NCBI RefSeq assembly: GCF_018704065.1
Contig: NZ_JAGUQP010000012.1
Location: forward strand, 1 to 64,000
Direction of reading: 5' to 3'
Length of the DNA: 64,000 nucleotides
Source of the DNA: Desulfovulcanus ferrireducens
GTDB taxonomy: Bacteria > Desulfobacterota > Desulfovibrionia > Desulfovibrionales > Desulfonatronovibrionaceae
The position numbers and the translations under genes are program-made. Below the pieces are notes generated by a model, which was not told the origin of the DNA, made no database searches, and was given only the letters and a program-made list of their open reading frames with translations. This document shows positions 21,116-29,959 of the stretch, piece by piece (the first letter of the stretch is position 1; every line of letters starts with the position of its first letter).

Positions 21116-22141
21116 ATGTTTTTTAAAAAATTTTTTGGTTTTTTTGGCAAAAGCCTGGCCATGGATCTGGGAACGGCCAACACTCTACTATATACTCCAA
21201 AGGACGGAATCGTGCTCAATGAACCATCTGTAGTGGCTATAGACAGCCGTGATGAAAAAATTTTGGCTGTTGGTAAAGAGGCCAAAGAATTTTTAGGGAG
21301 GACTCCGCAGCGTATTACTGCTATAAGACCTTTAAAAGATGGTGTCATCGCTGATTTTGAGGTGACAAAATCTATGATCACCTACTTTATGCGCAAGGTC
21401 ATCAGCGGCCTGAATCTTGTTAAGCCAAAAGCTGTAATTTGTGTGCCTACGGGGATAACTCAGGTTGAAAAAAGAGCAGTGATAGAGTCCGGCCTGCAGT
21501 CAGGGGCCAGAGAAGTAAAGCTAGTGGAAGAGCCAATGGCCGCGGCTATTGGGGCTGGGCTTCCTATTGACCAACCTGTTGGGAATATGGTCGTTGATAT
21601 TGGCGGAGGAACTACCGAAGTCGCGGTTATTTCACTTTCTGCTGTGGCTTATGCAGAGTCAGTTCGTGTGGCGGGCGATGAAATGAATGAGGCCATCCAG
21701 CGTTACATACAAGATCAATTTCAGCTCCTGATTGGGGAAAACATGGCTGAAGCCGTAAAGATTAAAATTGGTTCAGCCTATCCCCTGCAAGAGTCTTTAA
21801 CTTATAGAGTTTCCGGGAAGAATCTGGTTAATGGTAATCCAAAGTCCATAGAAGTTACAGACGGGCATATCCGCGAGGCGATTCAGGAACCAGTGAACAC
21901 TATCGTTTTGGCTGTGCGCAGGGCACTTGAAAAAACACCGCCGGAATTGGTGTCAGATGTGGCTACTAATGGTTTGCTTTTGGCCGGGGGCGGGGCCTTG
22001 TTAAAAGGACTGGATAGACTGATTGCTAAAGAAATGCAGATAAAAGTAAGGATTGATGAAGACCCCCTGACCACAGTTGTCAGAGGCACAGGCATAGCCC
22101 TGGTGAATGAGAAAAAATATGCTCAAGTGTATATTAATTAA
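21116..22141 (+). CDS. mreB: Rod shape-determining protein MreB
   Basis: Bacterial actin that guides lateral wall synthesis. Start ATG 21116 (341 aa) is preferred over GTG 21104 because AAGGTGAG, which contains that GTG, is spaced correctly for ATG 21116. The N-terminal Phe/Lys-rich amphipathic stretch MFFKKFFGFFGKS suits membrane binding. Nucleotide-site motifs are MDLGTANTLLY, VVDIGGGTTEVAV and LLAGGGALLKG. No mreC, mreD, pbp2 or rodA gene follows, so mreB is separated from the usual mre operon here. Confidence 0.97.
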   Translation: MFFKKFFGFFGKSLAMDLGTANTLLYTPKDGIVLNEPSVVAIDSRDEKILAVGKEAKEFLGRTPQRITAIRPLKDGVIADFEVTKSMITYFMRKVISGLNLVKPKAVICVPTGITQVEKRAVIESGLQSGAREVKLVEEPMAAAIGAGLPIDQPVGNMVVDIGGGTTEVAVISLSAVAYAESVRVAGDEMNEAIQRYIQDQFQLLIGENMAEAVKIKIGSAYPLQESLTYRVSGKNLVNGNPKSIEVTDGHIREAIQEPVNTIVLAVRRALEKTPPELVSDVATNGLLLAGGGALLKGLDRLIAKEMQIKVRIDEDPLTTVVRGTGIALVNEKKYAQVYIN

Positions 22142-22146
22142 GGGTT

Positions 22147-22190
22147 AGAGGCGAAAAGGCTAACAAGTTAATTTTTTCTATTTTTTTACC
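22147..22190 (+). terminator. Possible mreB terminator
   Basis: GTTAG...CTAAC forms a short stem shortly after the mreB stop and is followed by a T-rich tract (AATTTTTTCTATTTTTTT). The stem is weak. Confidence 0.35.
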
Positions 22191-22221
22191 TTACCCCTGT
22201 GATAGTTTGATGAGTCATGTT

Positions 22222-22764
22222 TTATCTGGGGAATATCAATCCTTTTTGCCAAAAATAGACAACTCCCGGGGTTAAAAGTTCAGGGAACTCTTTGACCATT
22301 GTTGAAAGTTCCTCAGCGTCAACAAATTGTCCGTACTCAACCTCGCTAGGGTCTGGGCAGGGAGTGTCTAAAATTTTTCCCGCGGAAAACAAGTAGACAA
22401 ATTCGTTGTGTGTCTCTTTTGTCCCCTTTAGGGTGTGTATAAGTTTTAGTTGTCGTGGTACTATCCCCACTTCCTCTTTGAGCTCTCTAAGGGCTGCATC
22501 TTCAGCTGCTTCTCCTGCCTTTACGTGACCGGTGGCAGAGAGATCCCACCGGCCTGGATAGAGATTTTTGTTACGATGTCTTTTTTGTAAAAAGACTTTG
22601 CCTTCCTGATTATAGACCAGAACCAGCACAGAGCGATGAAAAAGTCCCTGGCGGTGGACTTCATTTCGGGACAGAACAGCTATGGGGTTGTTGTTTTCGT
22701 CCACAACCTCTATTCGTTCCTGTCCCGGGATAAATTCGTTTTTATTTTGAGAAGCAGAAAACAT
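22222..22764 (-). CDS. Nudix hydrolase (YfcD/IDI-like)
   Basis: The 180-aa Nudix-fold protein has the full Nudix box GHVKAGEAAEDAALRELKEEVGI (divided here as G-x5-E-x7-REL-x-EE-x-G-I), with the acidic residues for Mg present. The N-terminal part (RIEVVDENNNPIAVLSRNEVH) is that of the YfcD branch related to isopentenyl-diphosphate isomerase. Substrate unknown. Convergent with mreB. Confidence 0.9.
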   Translation of the reverse strand: MFSASQNKNEFIPGQERIEVVDENNNPIAVLSRNEVHRQGLFHRSVLVLVYNQEGKVFLQKRHRNKNLYPGRWDLSATGHVKAGEAAEDAALRELKEEVGIVPRQLKLIHTLKGTKETHNEFVYLFSAGKILDTPCPDPSEVEYGQFVDAEELSTMVKEFPELLTPGVVYFWQKGLIFPR

Positions 22765-23051
22765 AGAAGATACATCCTTTGTTTACACACTTTTAAGTAA
22801 AAATATTGCCTAATGCGGGATGACTAAAATTTCAAGAGAGGGTTTATTCTTGCCAGCTAGGACTCATCCCCCTTTTTACTGCTGGCATAACTCCATGATT
22901 ATAAATACGTTGTTAACCTTTACAGAATGACGTAATTCAAAAATTATTTGCAGGGGGTCGAGTGGAGGGAGTTTGATGCTAAGGAATTGAGATGAAGTAG
23001 TCTTTGAAACAACTTTAATAAACCTGTAAATTCAACAACTTGATTGTTCGA

Positions 23052-23507
23052 ATGGAAGAAAAAATTTTAAAATTGACTGCAAAAGATCTTGCCGAATTGG
23101 TGGCTCTTGAACGTCTTTGTTTTGCTACGCCTTGGACGGAAAAACAGTTCAGGCTTTGTTTAGCCCAGGACCACTTATATGTTTTAGGACTTAAATCCGG
23201 CGGTCGTTTGTTGGCCTATATTTCTTTTTTTTTAGTTGGTGAAGAGATGGAGATTTTAAATTTGGCTGTCCACCCTAAAAAAAGAAGGCAGGGTCTAGGG
23301 ACAAAACTCCTTTGTACGGCCTTAAATTTTTTTCGTCGAAAAAATGGCAAAAAAGTATTTCTTGAGGTCAGACCATCAAATGTGGCTGCTTTAAATCTTT
23401 ATAAACGTGCGGGCTTTATACAGGCAGGTCTAAGAAAAAATTACTATCCTGATAATGGAGAAGATGCCTTGGTAATGGTTCTGAAAATCACAAATAGAAG
23501 CATTTAA
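23052..23507 (+). CDS. GNAT acetyltransferase, RimI-like
   Basis: The 151-aa GNAT fold has the acetyl-CoA loop motif RRQGLGTKLL and the RimI-type phrase NLAVHPKKRRQGLG, with VRPSNVAALNLYKRAGF near the end. This is typical of ribosomal protein N-acetyltransferase RimI (substrate bS18 in E. coli); other peptide targets are possible. ATG 23052 is chosen over TTG 23040; neither has a convincing ribosome site. Confidence 0.85.
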   Translation: MEEKILKLTAKDLAELVALERLCFATPWTEKQFRLCLAQDHLYVLGLKSGGRLLAYISFFLVGEEMEILNLAVHPKKRRQGLGTKLLCTALNFFRRKNGKKVFLEVRPSNVAALNLYKRAGFIQAGLRKNYYPDNGEDALVMVLKITNRSI

Positions 23508-23601
23508 AGGTAAATTTATCCTTTAATATTATAGTGTGTTAATGCGCACGATTAAAGTCGTGAACTGGTACTATCCGTACAAATCTTCGCTTTGCATATT
23601 A

Positions 23602-26076
23602 TTATATCTTTTTTCTAGACGAAAAGATTACTTCATTTAAGGTTTTGCTTATTTCTTCGAGTTTGTAGGGTTTTACTAATAATCCTTTAAAACCGTATTT
23701 CCTAAAGTTTGCCATTACCGGATCATTTGCATATCCACTGGAAGCAATAGCTTTTGCTTCAGGATCGAATTCCAGTAGCTTTTCAACCGCTTCTTTTCCT
23801 CCCATTCCTCCAGGTATGGTCAGGTCCATAATAACTGCGTCAAAAGGACGACCTTTATGCTTGGCTGCCTTATACAACTCAAGCATCTGCTTCCCATCAC
23901 ATGCAGATACAGCATCATATCCTAAATAAGTTAGGATCTCCATGGAAACATCCCTGATGATATCTTCATCATCCATGACCAGCACCTTGGGTTTAGCTTT
24001 GCTATGATTTCTGATTTTCACCCCGGGCTGAGAAGAGAGCTTTACATCAGACGCGGGAAGAAAAATTGTGAATGTTGTTCCAATACCCTGCTCCGATTCC
24101 ACTTCAATATGGCCACCATGTTTCTGTATGATTGAATGTGATATGGCAAGGCCAAGACCACTTCCTTTTTCCTTCGTAGTAAAATAAGGATCAAAGATTC
24201 TGGGAAGGTATTTTTGGGAGATACCAATTCCGTTATCTTTAACCATTATCTTGATATATTTCCCTTCAGGTAAGGGCAGGGCTGTTTTGGTATCCTTTAT
24301 AAAATTTTCACATCTTATGGTTATAAGGCCACCATCCGGCATGGCATGATTGGCATTGATCACAAGGTTTTGGATTACCTGGCTTATCTGGCTCTTATCA
24401 ACCTCAACAGGCCAAAGATTATCTGGTATCTCAAACCTGCAGCTTACATTACTCCCGGAGAGTATAAACCTGGCCGAATCCTGTATCAAATCCGAGATAG
24501 AAGCACTCTCCTTGATGGGCTCGCCCCCCTTTGAAAAGGTAAGCAATTGCTGTGTCAAAGCCCTTGCCTGGGTGCATCCATTTTCAGCCGCAGATAACAG
24601 GTTGTATGCTTTATGTTCCGGGCTGATATACATCCTTGATAGGCCGATATTTCCGAGTATCGCCGTTAAAATATTATTAAAGTCGTGGGCAATGCCGCCG
24701 GCCAAGACACCCAGGGACTCTAGTCTACGGATTTTTTCTGTTTCTTCTTTTATCTTATTTTGTTCAGTAATATCACGGGCAACGTAGATTAGTCCGAGAA
24801 AATTACCTTCTCCATCACAATAAGGGGACACAATTATATGGAAAAGAGCCTTGCGTCCGTCAGGATATGAAAGCCATTCCTCAAAATTTACTGGTACACC
24901 AGTATCTAAAACTTGTTGATCCTTTTCCTTAAACAGATTGATTATTTTTTTATTATTGGGAAATAGGTCTGGATCAGAAACACCAATAATTTTACTTTCG
25001 TCGCATCCAGTAAACTTGATAAAAGCATCATTACACAAGACATACTTGAGGTCTCTAGATTTTGCAAAAATAAGGTCAGGGATGGAATTAATTAATTTTT
25101 TTATGAGAGCATGTGCATTTTTCAAATCGGCGGTGCGTTTGTTAACGAGTTTTTCGATTTTGGTTGTCCGTCGACGGTTTTCAAGCATATAGCTTATGAA
25201 CCATAAGAAGAGAGTACTCCCTACAAGGGTAACGGCCGCGGAGACTGAAAGAGATACTAGTCTGGCTGCTGCCCGACCCTGTGCCATTATGTCACGGGGA
25301 AGTTCTGCTTTAATCAGAAGGGCCGGATGTCCTCTTAGATCCGGTAACATGCCATAAGCCAATAAAAGGTCCTCTTTTTGGGCCTGAGATACAAAATTTC
25401 TCTGAGCCAGACGTGCTAGTATGGCTTGCTCTTCTTGGCTGAGATTTTCTTTGGTGCAGTCTTTAACAGAAAAATTAATCGAGGTTTGTTTCCTCAGAGA
25501 ATCAAGTAAATTTTCATTTAAAAACTTCCCCATAATAAGGAACCCATTGGTTGGCCCCTCTCCTGAACTTTTAACAATAGGCCTGGAGCCAATCAGCATT
25601 GGTCCTTTGGAGGTAAGGACAATTCCTTCAAGACCGTTTTTTGATTTGCCAGATTTTAAATAATTTTTATCAAGAAAGGTCTCGGGGAACTCCCTCAGAG
25701 TTATAAGACCTTGATCTGGCACGTATATTTTGCCCCATACAACCTCGCCGTTGAGCTTGCAGATATATATGAGGTTAATTCCTGTACTCTCATAAAGACC
25801 TTGCTCCTCCAGGTTTGATTTTATGTAAGCTTCATTGCGATCTTGCACAAAGTGATAAGTATCATCCCATTGTGCCCAATCGGATGCCACCTGGGCAACA
25901 TGATGAATTTCCCGTCGGATTGCGTCTGTAACGCGAGAGATATCTTTTTTGGCTTGATTTAGTTCCAGAGATGAAAATTTTGGCAGTATGACAAAATGCT
26001 GCAGGGCATAGTTTCCCAGACCGTAAAATATAATAAGAGGTATTAGGTACAGGATATATTTTCTTATCTTACTCAT
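23602..26076 (-). CDS. CHASE4-PAS hybrid sensor histidine kinase
   Basis: This 824-aa membrane sensor has TM1 about 8-28; an extracytoplasmic CHASE4-type domain about 40-225 (SDWAQWDDTYHFV is characteristic); TM2 about 272-297; PAS about 318-440; HisKA with GGIAHDFNNIL (His464, the NtrB-like DFN variant); HATPase (DNGIGIS, GSGLGLAI); and a C-terminal receiver with Asp751 in VIMDLTIPGG. The terminal receiver suggests phosphate storage or feedback. No separate response regulator gene is adjacent, so the output is unknown. Confidence 0.93.
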   Translation of the reverse strand: MSKIRKYILYLIPLIIFYGLGNYALQHFVILPKFSSLELNQAKKDISRVTDAIRREIHHVAQVASDWAQWDDTYHFVQDRNEAYIKSNLEEQGLYESTGINLIYICKLNGEVVWGKIYVPDQGLITLREFPETFLDKNYLKSGKSKNGLEGIVLTSKGPMLIGSRPIVKSSGEGPTNGFLIMGKFLNENLLDSLRKQTSINFSVKDCTKENLSQEEQAILARLAQRNFVSQAQKEDLLLAYGMLPDLRGHPALLIKAELPRDIMAQGRAAARLVSLSVSAAVTLVGSTLFLWFISYMLENRRRTTKIEKLVNKRTADLKNAHALIKKLINSIPDLIFAKSRDLKYVLCNDAFIKFTGCDESKIIGVSDPDLFPNNKKIINLFKEKDQQVLDTGVPVNFEEWLSYPDGRKALFHIIVSPYCDGEGNFLGLIYVARDITEQNKIKEETEKIRRLESLGVLAGGIAHDFNNILTAILGNIGLSRMYISPEHKAYNLLSAAENGCTQARALTQQLLTFSKGGEPIKESASISDLIQDSARFILSGSNVSCRFEIPDNLWPVEVDKSQISQVIQNLVINANHAMPDGGLITIRCENFIKDTKTALPLPEGKYIKIMVKDNGIGISQKYLPRIFDPYFTTKEKGSGLGLAISHSIIQKHGGHIEVESEQGIGTTFTIFLPASDVKLSSQPGVKIRNHSKAKPKVLVMDDEDIIRDVSMEILTYLGYDAVSACDGKQMLELYKAAKHKGRPFDAVIMDLTIPGGMGGKEAVEKLLEFDPEAKAIASSGYANDPVMANFRKYGFKGLLVKPYKLEEISKTLNEVIFSSRKKI

Positions 26077-26664
26077 TGGCGAATCTCATTATTTTTTTAA
26101 GATGTTTTATTTATACCGTGTTTCAAATTTGATTATTCTCAGTGCTATTCTTATGAAGGCCAAATATGGCTTTGAAGACAAATCAATGGTTTGTTGCCAG
26201 GATTATGGTGTTTGCTTACTAGCTAGTCTGCAATAGCACGCGTCTAAGACAAAGTGCGCCGGGCTATTTGTGAGGATAACAGCTAGTAATGACATAGAAA
26301 TTTTATCTCGAATTTTATATTTTTACAACTCGAATTAGTCGATGATATTGTCTAACACTTTGGATTTGTTGCATTTTACAAAATTGTATTTCGTACAAGC
26401 GGAGCCAGTTCGTTTCAAAAATGCTCTGAGCAAAGTAATATTAATCTTCGTCCAAAAGGATACACGGTGTGCCTTAAGCTTCGAGCGTGCGCTCTGGATC
26501 TTTGAGGACCAGCAGGTGGATGGTCTTTTAACCCATCGCATGGGTGATATTAGCCAGACTTCAGAGAGAGTTCATGCTGTCCTGGATTGGGCGCTATCAT
26601 GAGTAAAAAAGATTAAAGGATGAAGGCGATTATGGGATGGGGGGAGATTGAAGTTGGTGGCTGT
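26077..26664. other. 588-base gap, possible decayed gene
   Basis: There is no confident gene. A plus-strand open frame at 26342-26602 (86 codons) reads protein-like in its second half (SFERALWIFEDQQVDGLLTH), vaguely like the C-terminus of zinc-type alcohol dehydrogenases, but the first half looks random and it has no good ribosome site. It may be the tail of a decayed gene. The rest is AT-rich. Confidence 0.3.
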
Positions 26665-27315
26665 CTAGTCCAAAAATTGGGCCAGGGGGCAGTCGGAACA
26701 AAGAGATTTTTTCTTCAGGCACCACTTTTTGGCTGTGCGTACTATCAGGGCATGAAATTCATTATAAAGTTGTACGTCCGGGGGTAGGACATCCATAAAA
26801 AACGAACGCAATTCTTCATAAGTTACATCTTCCACCACTAGGCCGTGACGGTTGAACATTCTTCTGGTGTAGGCGTCAACCACAAAAGAGGGTTTCTCCA
26901 GGGCATATAGGAGGATGCTGTCTGCTGTTTCTGGGCCAATTCCATTGATTTGCAATAATTTTGGCCTCAGTTCCTGCATGTCCTGTTTTTTGAGCATGTC
27001 AAAGTTTAAATCACATTCATAATATAAGAAGCTGAGAAAATTTTTTAGTCTTTTAGTCTTGATCCGGAAGTAGCCAGCCGGACGGATTAGTTGGGCCAGT
27101 TTTTGGTCGGATAGAGTATAGAGTTTGTGTGGGGTGAGTAAATTTTCCTGTTTTAGATTAAAAATAGCCTTTTCTACATTTTGCCAATTAGTATTTTGTG
27201 TTAAAATTGTGCCCACAGCCACTTCAAAGGGGGTTTCTCCCGGCCACCAATGGCTTGGCCCAAGCGAGCTAGACAAGGCGCTGAAGATATTTAAAAGAAG
27301 AGTCTGGCGGTCCAT
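26665..27315 (-). CDS. Endonuclease III-like DNA glycosylase
   Basis: The 216-aa HhH-GPD protein for base excision repair contains the helix-hairpin-helix LLQINGIGPETADSILLYAL and the catalytic Asp region FVVDAYTRRMF. The usual EndoIII Lys position before the HhH is not Lys here. The C-terminal cluster has C-x6-C-x2-C (CLKKKSLCSDC), but the chain ends PLAQFLD without the fourth cysteine of the classical 4Fe-4S loop. AGGATAA precedes the ATG. Substrate range is unknown. Confidence 0.9.
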   Translation of the reverse strand: MDRQTLLLNIFSALSSSLGPSHWWPGETPFEVAVGTILTQNTNWQNVEKAIFNLKQENLLTPHKLYTLSDQKLAQLIRPAGYFRIKTKRLKNFLSFLYYECDLNFDMLKKQDMQELRPKLLQINGIGPETADSILLYALEKPSFVVDAYTRRMFNRHGLVVEDVTYEELRSFFMDVLPPDVQLYNEFHALIVRTAKKWCLKKKSLCSDCPLAQFLD

Positions 27316-27345
27316 TTATCCTGCTTGTCTCGTTTTAAAGATAGT

Positions 27346-27476
27346 AAGATAAGAAGTTGAGAAGTTTAGAAGCCAGGAAAAGGAGGATGTGGCTTCGCAA
27401 TTATTTTTTTCAGTCCTCCTAATCAATATGCCAAAAGTATCTTGGTGCTCGATAGGTTGTCTCAACTTCTTATCTT
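27346..27476. repeat. 131-bp palindrome with 17-bp perfect arms
   Basis: AAGATAAGAAGTTGAGA (27346-27362) is matched exactly in reverse complement at 27460-27476. The left side is purine-rich and the right pyrimidine-rich. It fills the gap between two minus-strand genes, so the transcript could fold into a long hairpin. Similar skewed palindromes occur at 48066-48172 and 60822-60925. Confidence 0.8.
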
Positions 27477-27481
27477 CCCAA

Positions 27482-28351
27482 CTACTTAACCTCTTTTTTT
27501 ACCTGGCTCCAGACCAGGCATGACCATTCATTTTTGTGTTTTATCTGTGGGTCACCCAGACCCTGTCGTTTATAGGCGTTTGCTACTTCCCGTTCTTGTT
27601 CAATCAAAATCCCTGATAAAATAAGTACACCATTTTTCTGTAAATGACATACTATTTGCGGAGCCAGATTAATGAGTGGTTTGGCCAGGATATTGGCTAG
27701 AATGAGATCAAATTTTTTTTCCTTGTTTACCCGGTCGATACTACCCAAATTAGGGGTAAACTTATGTTGAGTGTTGTTGGCCAGGATATTTTCCTGGGCA
27801 TTGTCTATGGCTACCGGGTCGATATCGAGGCCTATACCGCTTAGGCCCAATTTGGCACAGGCTATACCAAGGATTCCTGAGCCAGTCCCCAGGTCAAGAA
27901 AATTCTGACCAGGCTGAATAATGTTTCGGTCAAAAAGGGAAATAATGGCTTCCAGGCAAAGGGTTGTTGTAGCATGATGGCCAGTCCCAAAAGCCATTTT
28001 GGGTTCAATAAAAATTGGAATGAGATCCGGGTGCTTATTTTTTTCCCAAGAAGGCAGAACAATAAATCTGTCCAGGATGTTTATGGGAGTGAAAAATTGT
28101 TTCCAGTTTTCAGTCCAGTCCTGGTCCTGTCTTTTCTTTAAGGTTAACTTTAGAGGTGTGAATTTACTTTTGATCAGAGCGGCAAATTCATTGGCCAGGA
28201 CAGTATTTGTGAAATAGATGGTAAAATTTATCTCTTCGTTTAGGTCAGTTTCTTCCCAGCCCCACTTTACTTGTTCAAAAAGAAAACCCTGGACAGACTC
28301 CGCCAGGGTTTTTGGGCAGTTAATATTTACGGCCAAAAGTTTATTGTCCAC
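27482..28351 (-). CDS. prmA: Ribosomal protein L11 methyltransferase
   Basis: Methylates ribosomal protein uL11 using SAM. At 289 aa: an N-terminal substrate-recognition domain (1-110) and a Rossmann methylase domain with FLDLGTGSGILGIACAKLG and the post-motif DLILANILAKPL, which fits the PrmA N-I-L-A signature. The preceding block PKMAFGTGHHATT is also diagnostic. GTG start at 28351 overlaps the upstream permease stop by 11 bases, so it is probably translated from the transporter message. Confidence 0.96.
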   Translation of the reverse strand: MDNKLLAVNINCPKTLAESVQGFLFEQVKWGWEETDLNEEINFTIYFTNTVLANEFAALIKSKFTPLKLTLKKRQDQDWTENWKQFFTPINILDRFIVLPSWEKNKHPDLIPIFIEPKMAFGTGHHATTTLCLEAIISLFDRNIIQPGQNFLDLGTGSGILGIACAKLGLSGIGLDIDPVAIDNAQENILANNTQHKFTPNLGSIDRVNKEKKFDLILANILAKPLINLAPQIVCHLQKNGVLILSGILIEQEREVANAYKRQGLGDPQIKHKNEWSCLVWSQVKKEVK

Positions 28352-29036
28352 GAGCCTGATACCTAGCTAATTGTTTTTCGAGTTTACGGCTGGTTGCAGT
28401 AAGTACATAACAGACAATAAAATAGAGCACTGCAATGGCAAGAAAAATTTCCGTGGGTGCGATCAGAGTCCTGTTGTTAACCTGAGTGGCGGCCCTCGTG
28501 AGTTCGTTGACCCCAATAATATAGGCCAGAGATGTATCTTTGGTCAGGCTGACAAACTGGTTTACAAAAGAAGGAATCATATTGCGCAGGGCCTGGGGCA
28601 AGATAACATAGCGCATGGCCTGGTAGTGAGAGAGACCTGAACCTCTGGCAGCTTCCATCTGGCCCTTGGGCAAGCCCTGTACTCCTGCACGGACAATTTC
28701 AGCAATATAGGCACTGGTAAAGACAATAAAGGATATCAGGGCACTTGTGGCTTCGGGCAGGGTCTTCCCTAAAAGGATTGGAGCCAGGAAATAAAACCAA
28801 AATATAACCATTAACAGGGGAGTTCCCCTGATGATTTCAATATAAACAACAGCTACCCATTTTATCCAGGGCTTGGAGGACAGACGCATCAGTCCAAAAA
28901 GTAGCCCCAGCCAAAAGGCCCCAAAGATACCGCCAATGGCTAGGAGAATACTCATGGCCAGGCCACCTAGAGGGCCTTGTGGGTAGGCACCTATTAAAAA
29001 GTAATCTAGATTATTCCAGACGACATCCCAATGCAC
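28341..29036 (-). CDS. Polar amino-acid ABC transporter permease (second)
   Basis: The 231-aa inner-membrane permease of the HisMQ/GlnP class has about five helices and the EAA-type coupling loop EAARGSGLSHYQAMRYVILPQALR. Start GTG 29036 has TGAGG upstream. It forms a heterodimer with the permease at 29052-29753, which lies 15 bases upstream in the operon. Confidence 0.94.
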   Translation of the reverse strand: MHWDVVWNNLDYFLIGAYPQGPLGGLAMSILLAIGGIFGAFWLGLLFGLMRLSSKPWIKWVAVVYIEIIRGTPLLMVIFWFYFLAPILLGKTLPEATSALISFIVFTSAYIAEIVRAGVQGLPKGQMEAARGSGLSHYQAMRYVILPQALRNMIPSFVNQFVSLTKDTSLAYIIGVNELTRAATQVNNRTLIAPTEIFLAIAVLYFIVCYVLTATSRKLEKQLARYQARGQ

Positions 29037-29051
29037 TAAAACTACCTCACT

Positions 29052-29753
29052 TTAATATTTTATGGTCCTTAAGAAATGTTTGTTGTACTGGGTTACAAGC
29101 AGAGAGATGACCAGAGAGATACATATGTAGATCAAGGTGGAAACAGTAAAGGCTTCAAAGCCATGGAAAGTATAGGACTCGATTTGTCTGGCCATATATG
29201 TCAGCTCCATGACACCAATGGTCATGACTAAAGATGAGTTCTTGGTTAAATTCAAAAACTGGGAAATAAGGGGAGGAATAATGATCCGAAAGGCTTGGGG
29301 TAAAATAACGTAAGCCATGGCCTGAATAAAGCTAAGTCCACAAGCTCTGGAGGCTTCTAATTGTGTCCTGGGGATAGAGAAAATTCCAGAGCGGATTTCT
29401 TCGGCAATAAAGGCTGATGTATATACTGTTAGAGATATGACCCCTGCGGCAAACTCAAAGTCCTGGGCATAAAGCCATTCATTTACGGATTTGGGCAGGA
29501 CTGCATCAGAGCCAAAATACCAAAAAAATATTTGAACGAGTAATGGAGTGTTGCGAAAGAATTCTGTGTAAGCCAGACTAAACCATTCTAACGGTTTTAT
29601 TCTCGATAGTCTGAAGACCGCTATTATAGTGCCTACGATTAAAGAAAAGACAATAGATATGGCAGATATTTTTAAAGTGGTGATAAGGCCTTCAACAATC
29701 CATTGGCCGTATTCTCCACTTAATACCAGATTCCAATCAAATTGATAATTCAA
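29052..29753 (-). CDS. Polar amino-acid ABC transporter permease (first)
   Basis: The 233-aa permease of the same class has the coupling loop EASRACGLSFIQAMAYVILPQAFR and a NTPLLVQIFFWYF segment typical of glutamate/glutamine systems. The start is uncertain: TTG 29753 (AAGAGG eight bases before, product begins LNYQFDWN as in relatives) is preferred to TTG 29780. A strong stem-loop separates it from the binding-protein gene. Confidence 0.92.
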   Translation of the reverse strand: MNYQFDWNLVLSGEYGQWIVEGLITTLKISAISIVFSLIVGTIIAVFRLSRIKPLEWFSLAYTEFFRNTPLLVQIFFWYFGSDAVLPKSVNEWLYAQDFEFAAGVISLTVYTSAFIAEEIRSGIFSIPRTQLEASRACGLSFIQAMAYVILPQAFRIIIPPLISQFLNLTKNSSLVMTIGVMELTYMARQIESYTFHGFEAFTVSTLIYICISLVISLLVTQYNKHFLRTIKY

Positions 29754-29899
29754 AGCCTTAACCTCTTGGTAACCTTGCAAGCCTCGCCACCAGGGCGGGA
29801 TGCAGGAATTTTTAGGTTTTAAGATTTAAGTTTTAATTTTTCACCTGTTGTTTTGTTGATTTTTATAGTCGTCTCTATTCTCAACTTATCAATCACTAT

Positions 29900-29947
29900 C
29901 AGACGATGGGACAACAGGCGGGAAGCCCGCCCATTGCCCATCGTCTG
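29900..29947 (-). promoter_or_regulatory. Strong nested stem-loop between binding protein and permease genes
   Basis: CAGACGATGGG (29900-29910) pairs perfectly with CCCATCGTCTG (29937-29947), enclosing an inner GGCGGG-AAG-CCCGCC stem. It lies about 12 bases after the binding-protein stop in the transcript. Such intercistronic hairpins can protect the upstream message or partly stop transcription, so that binding protein is made in excess over permease. No U-run follows directly. Confidence 0.7.
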
Positions 29948-29959
29948 TTAATAACCCTC

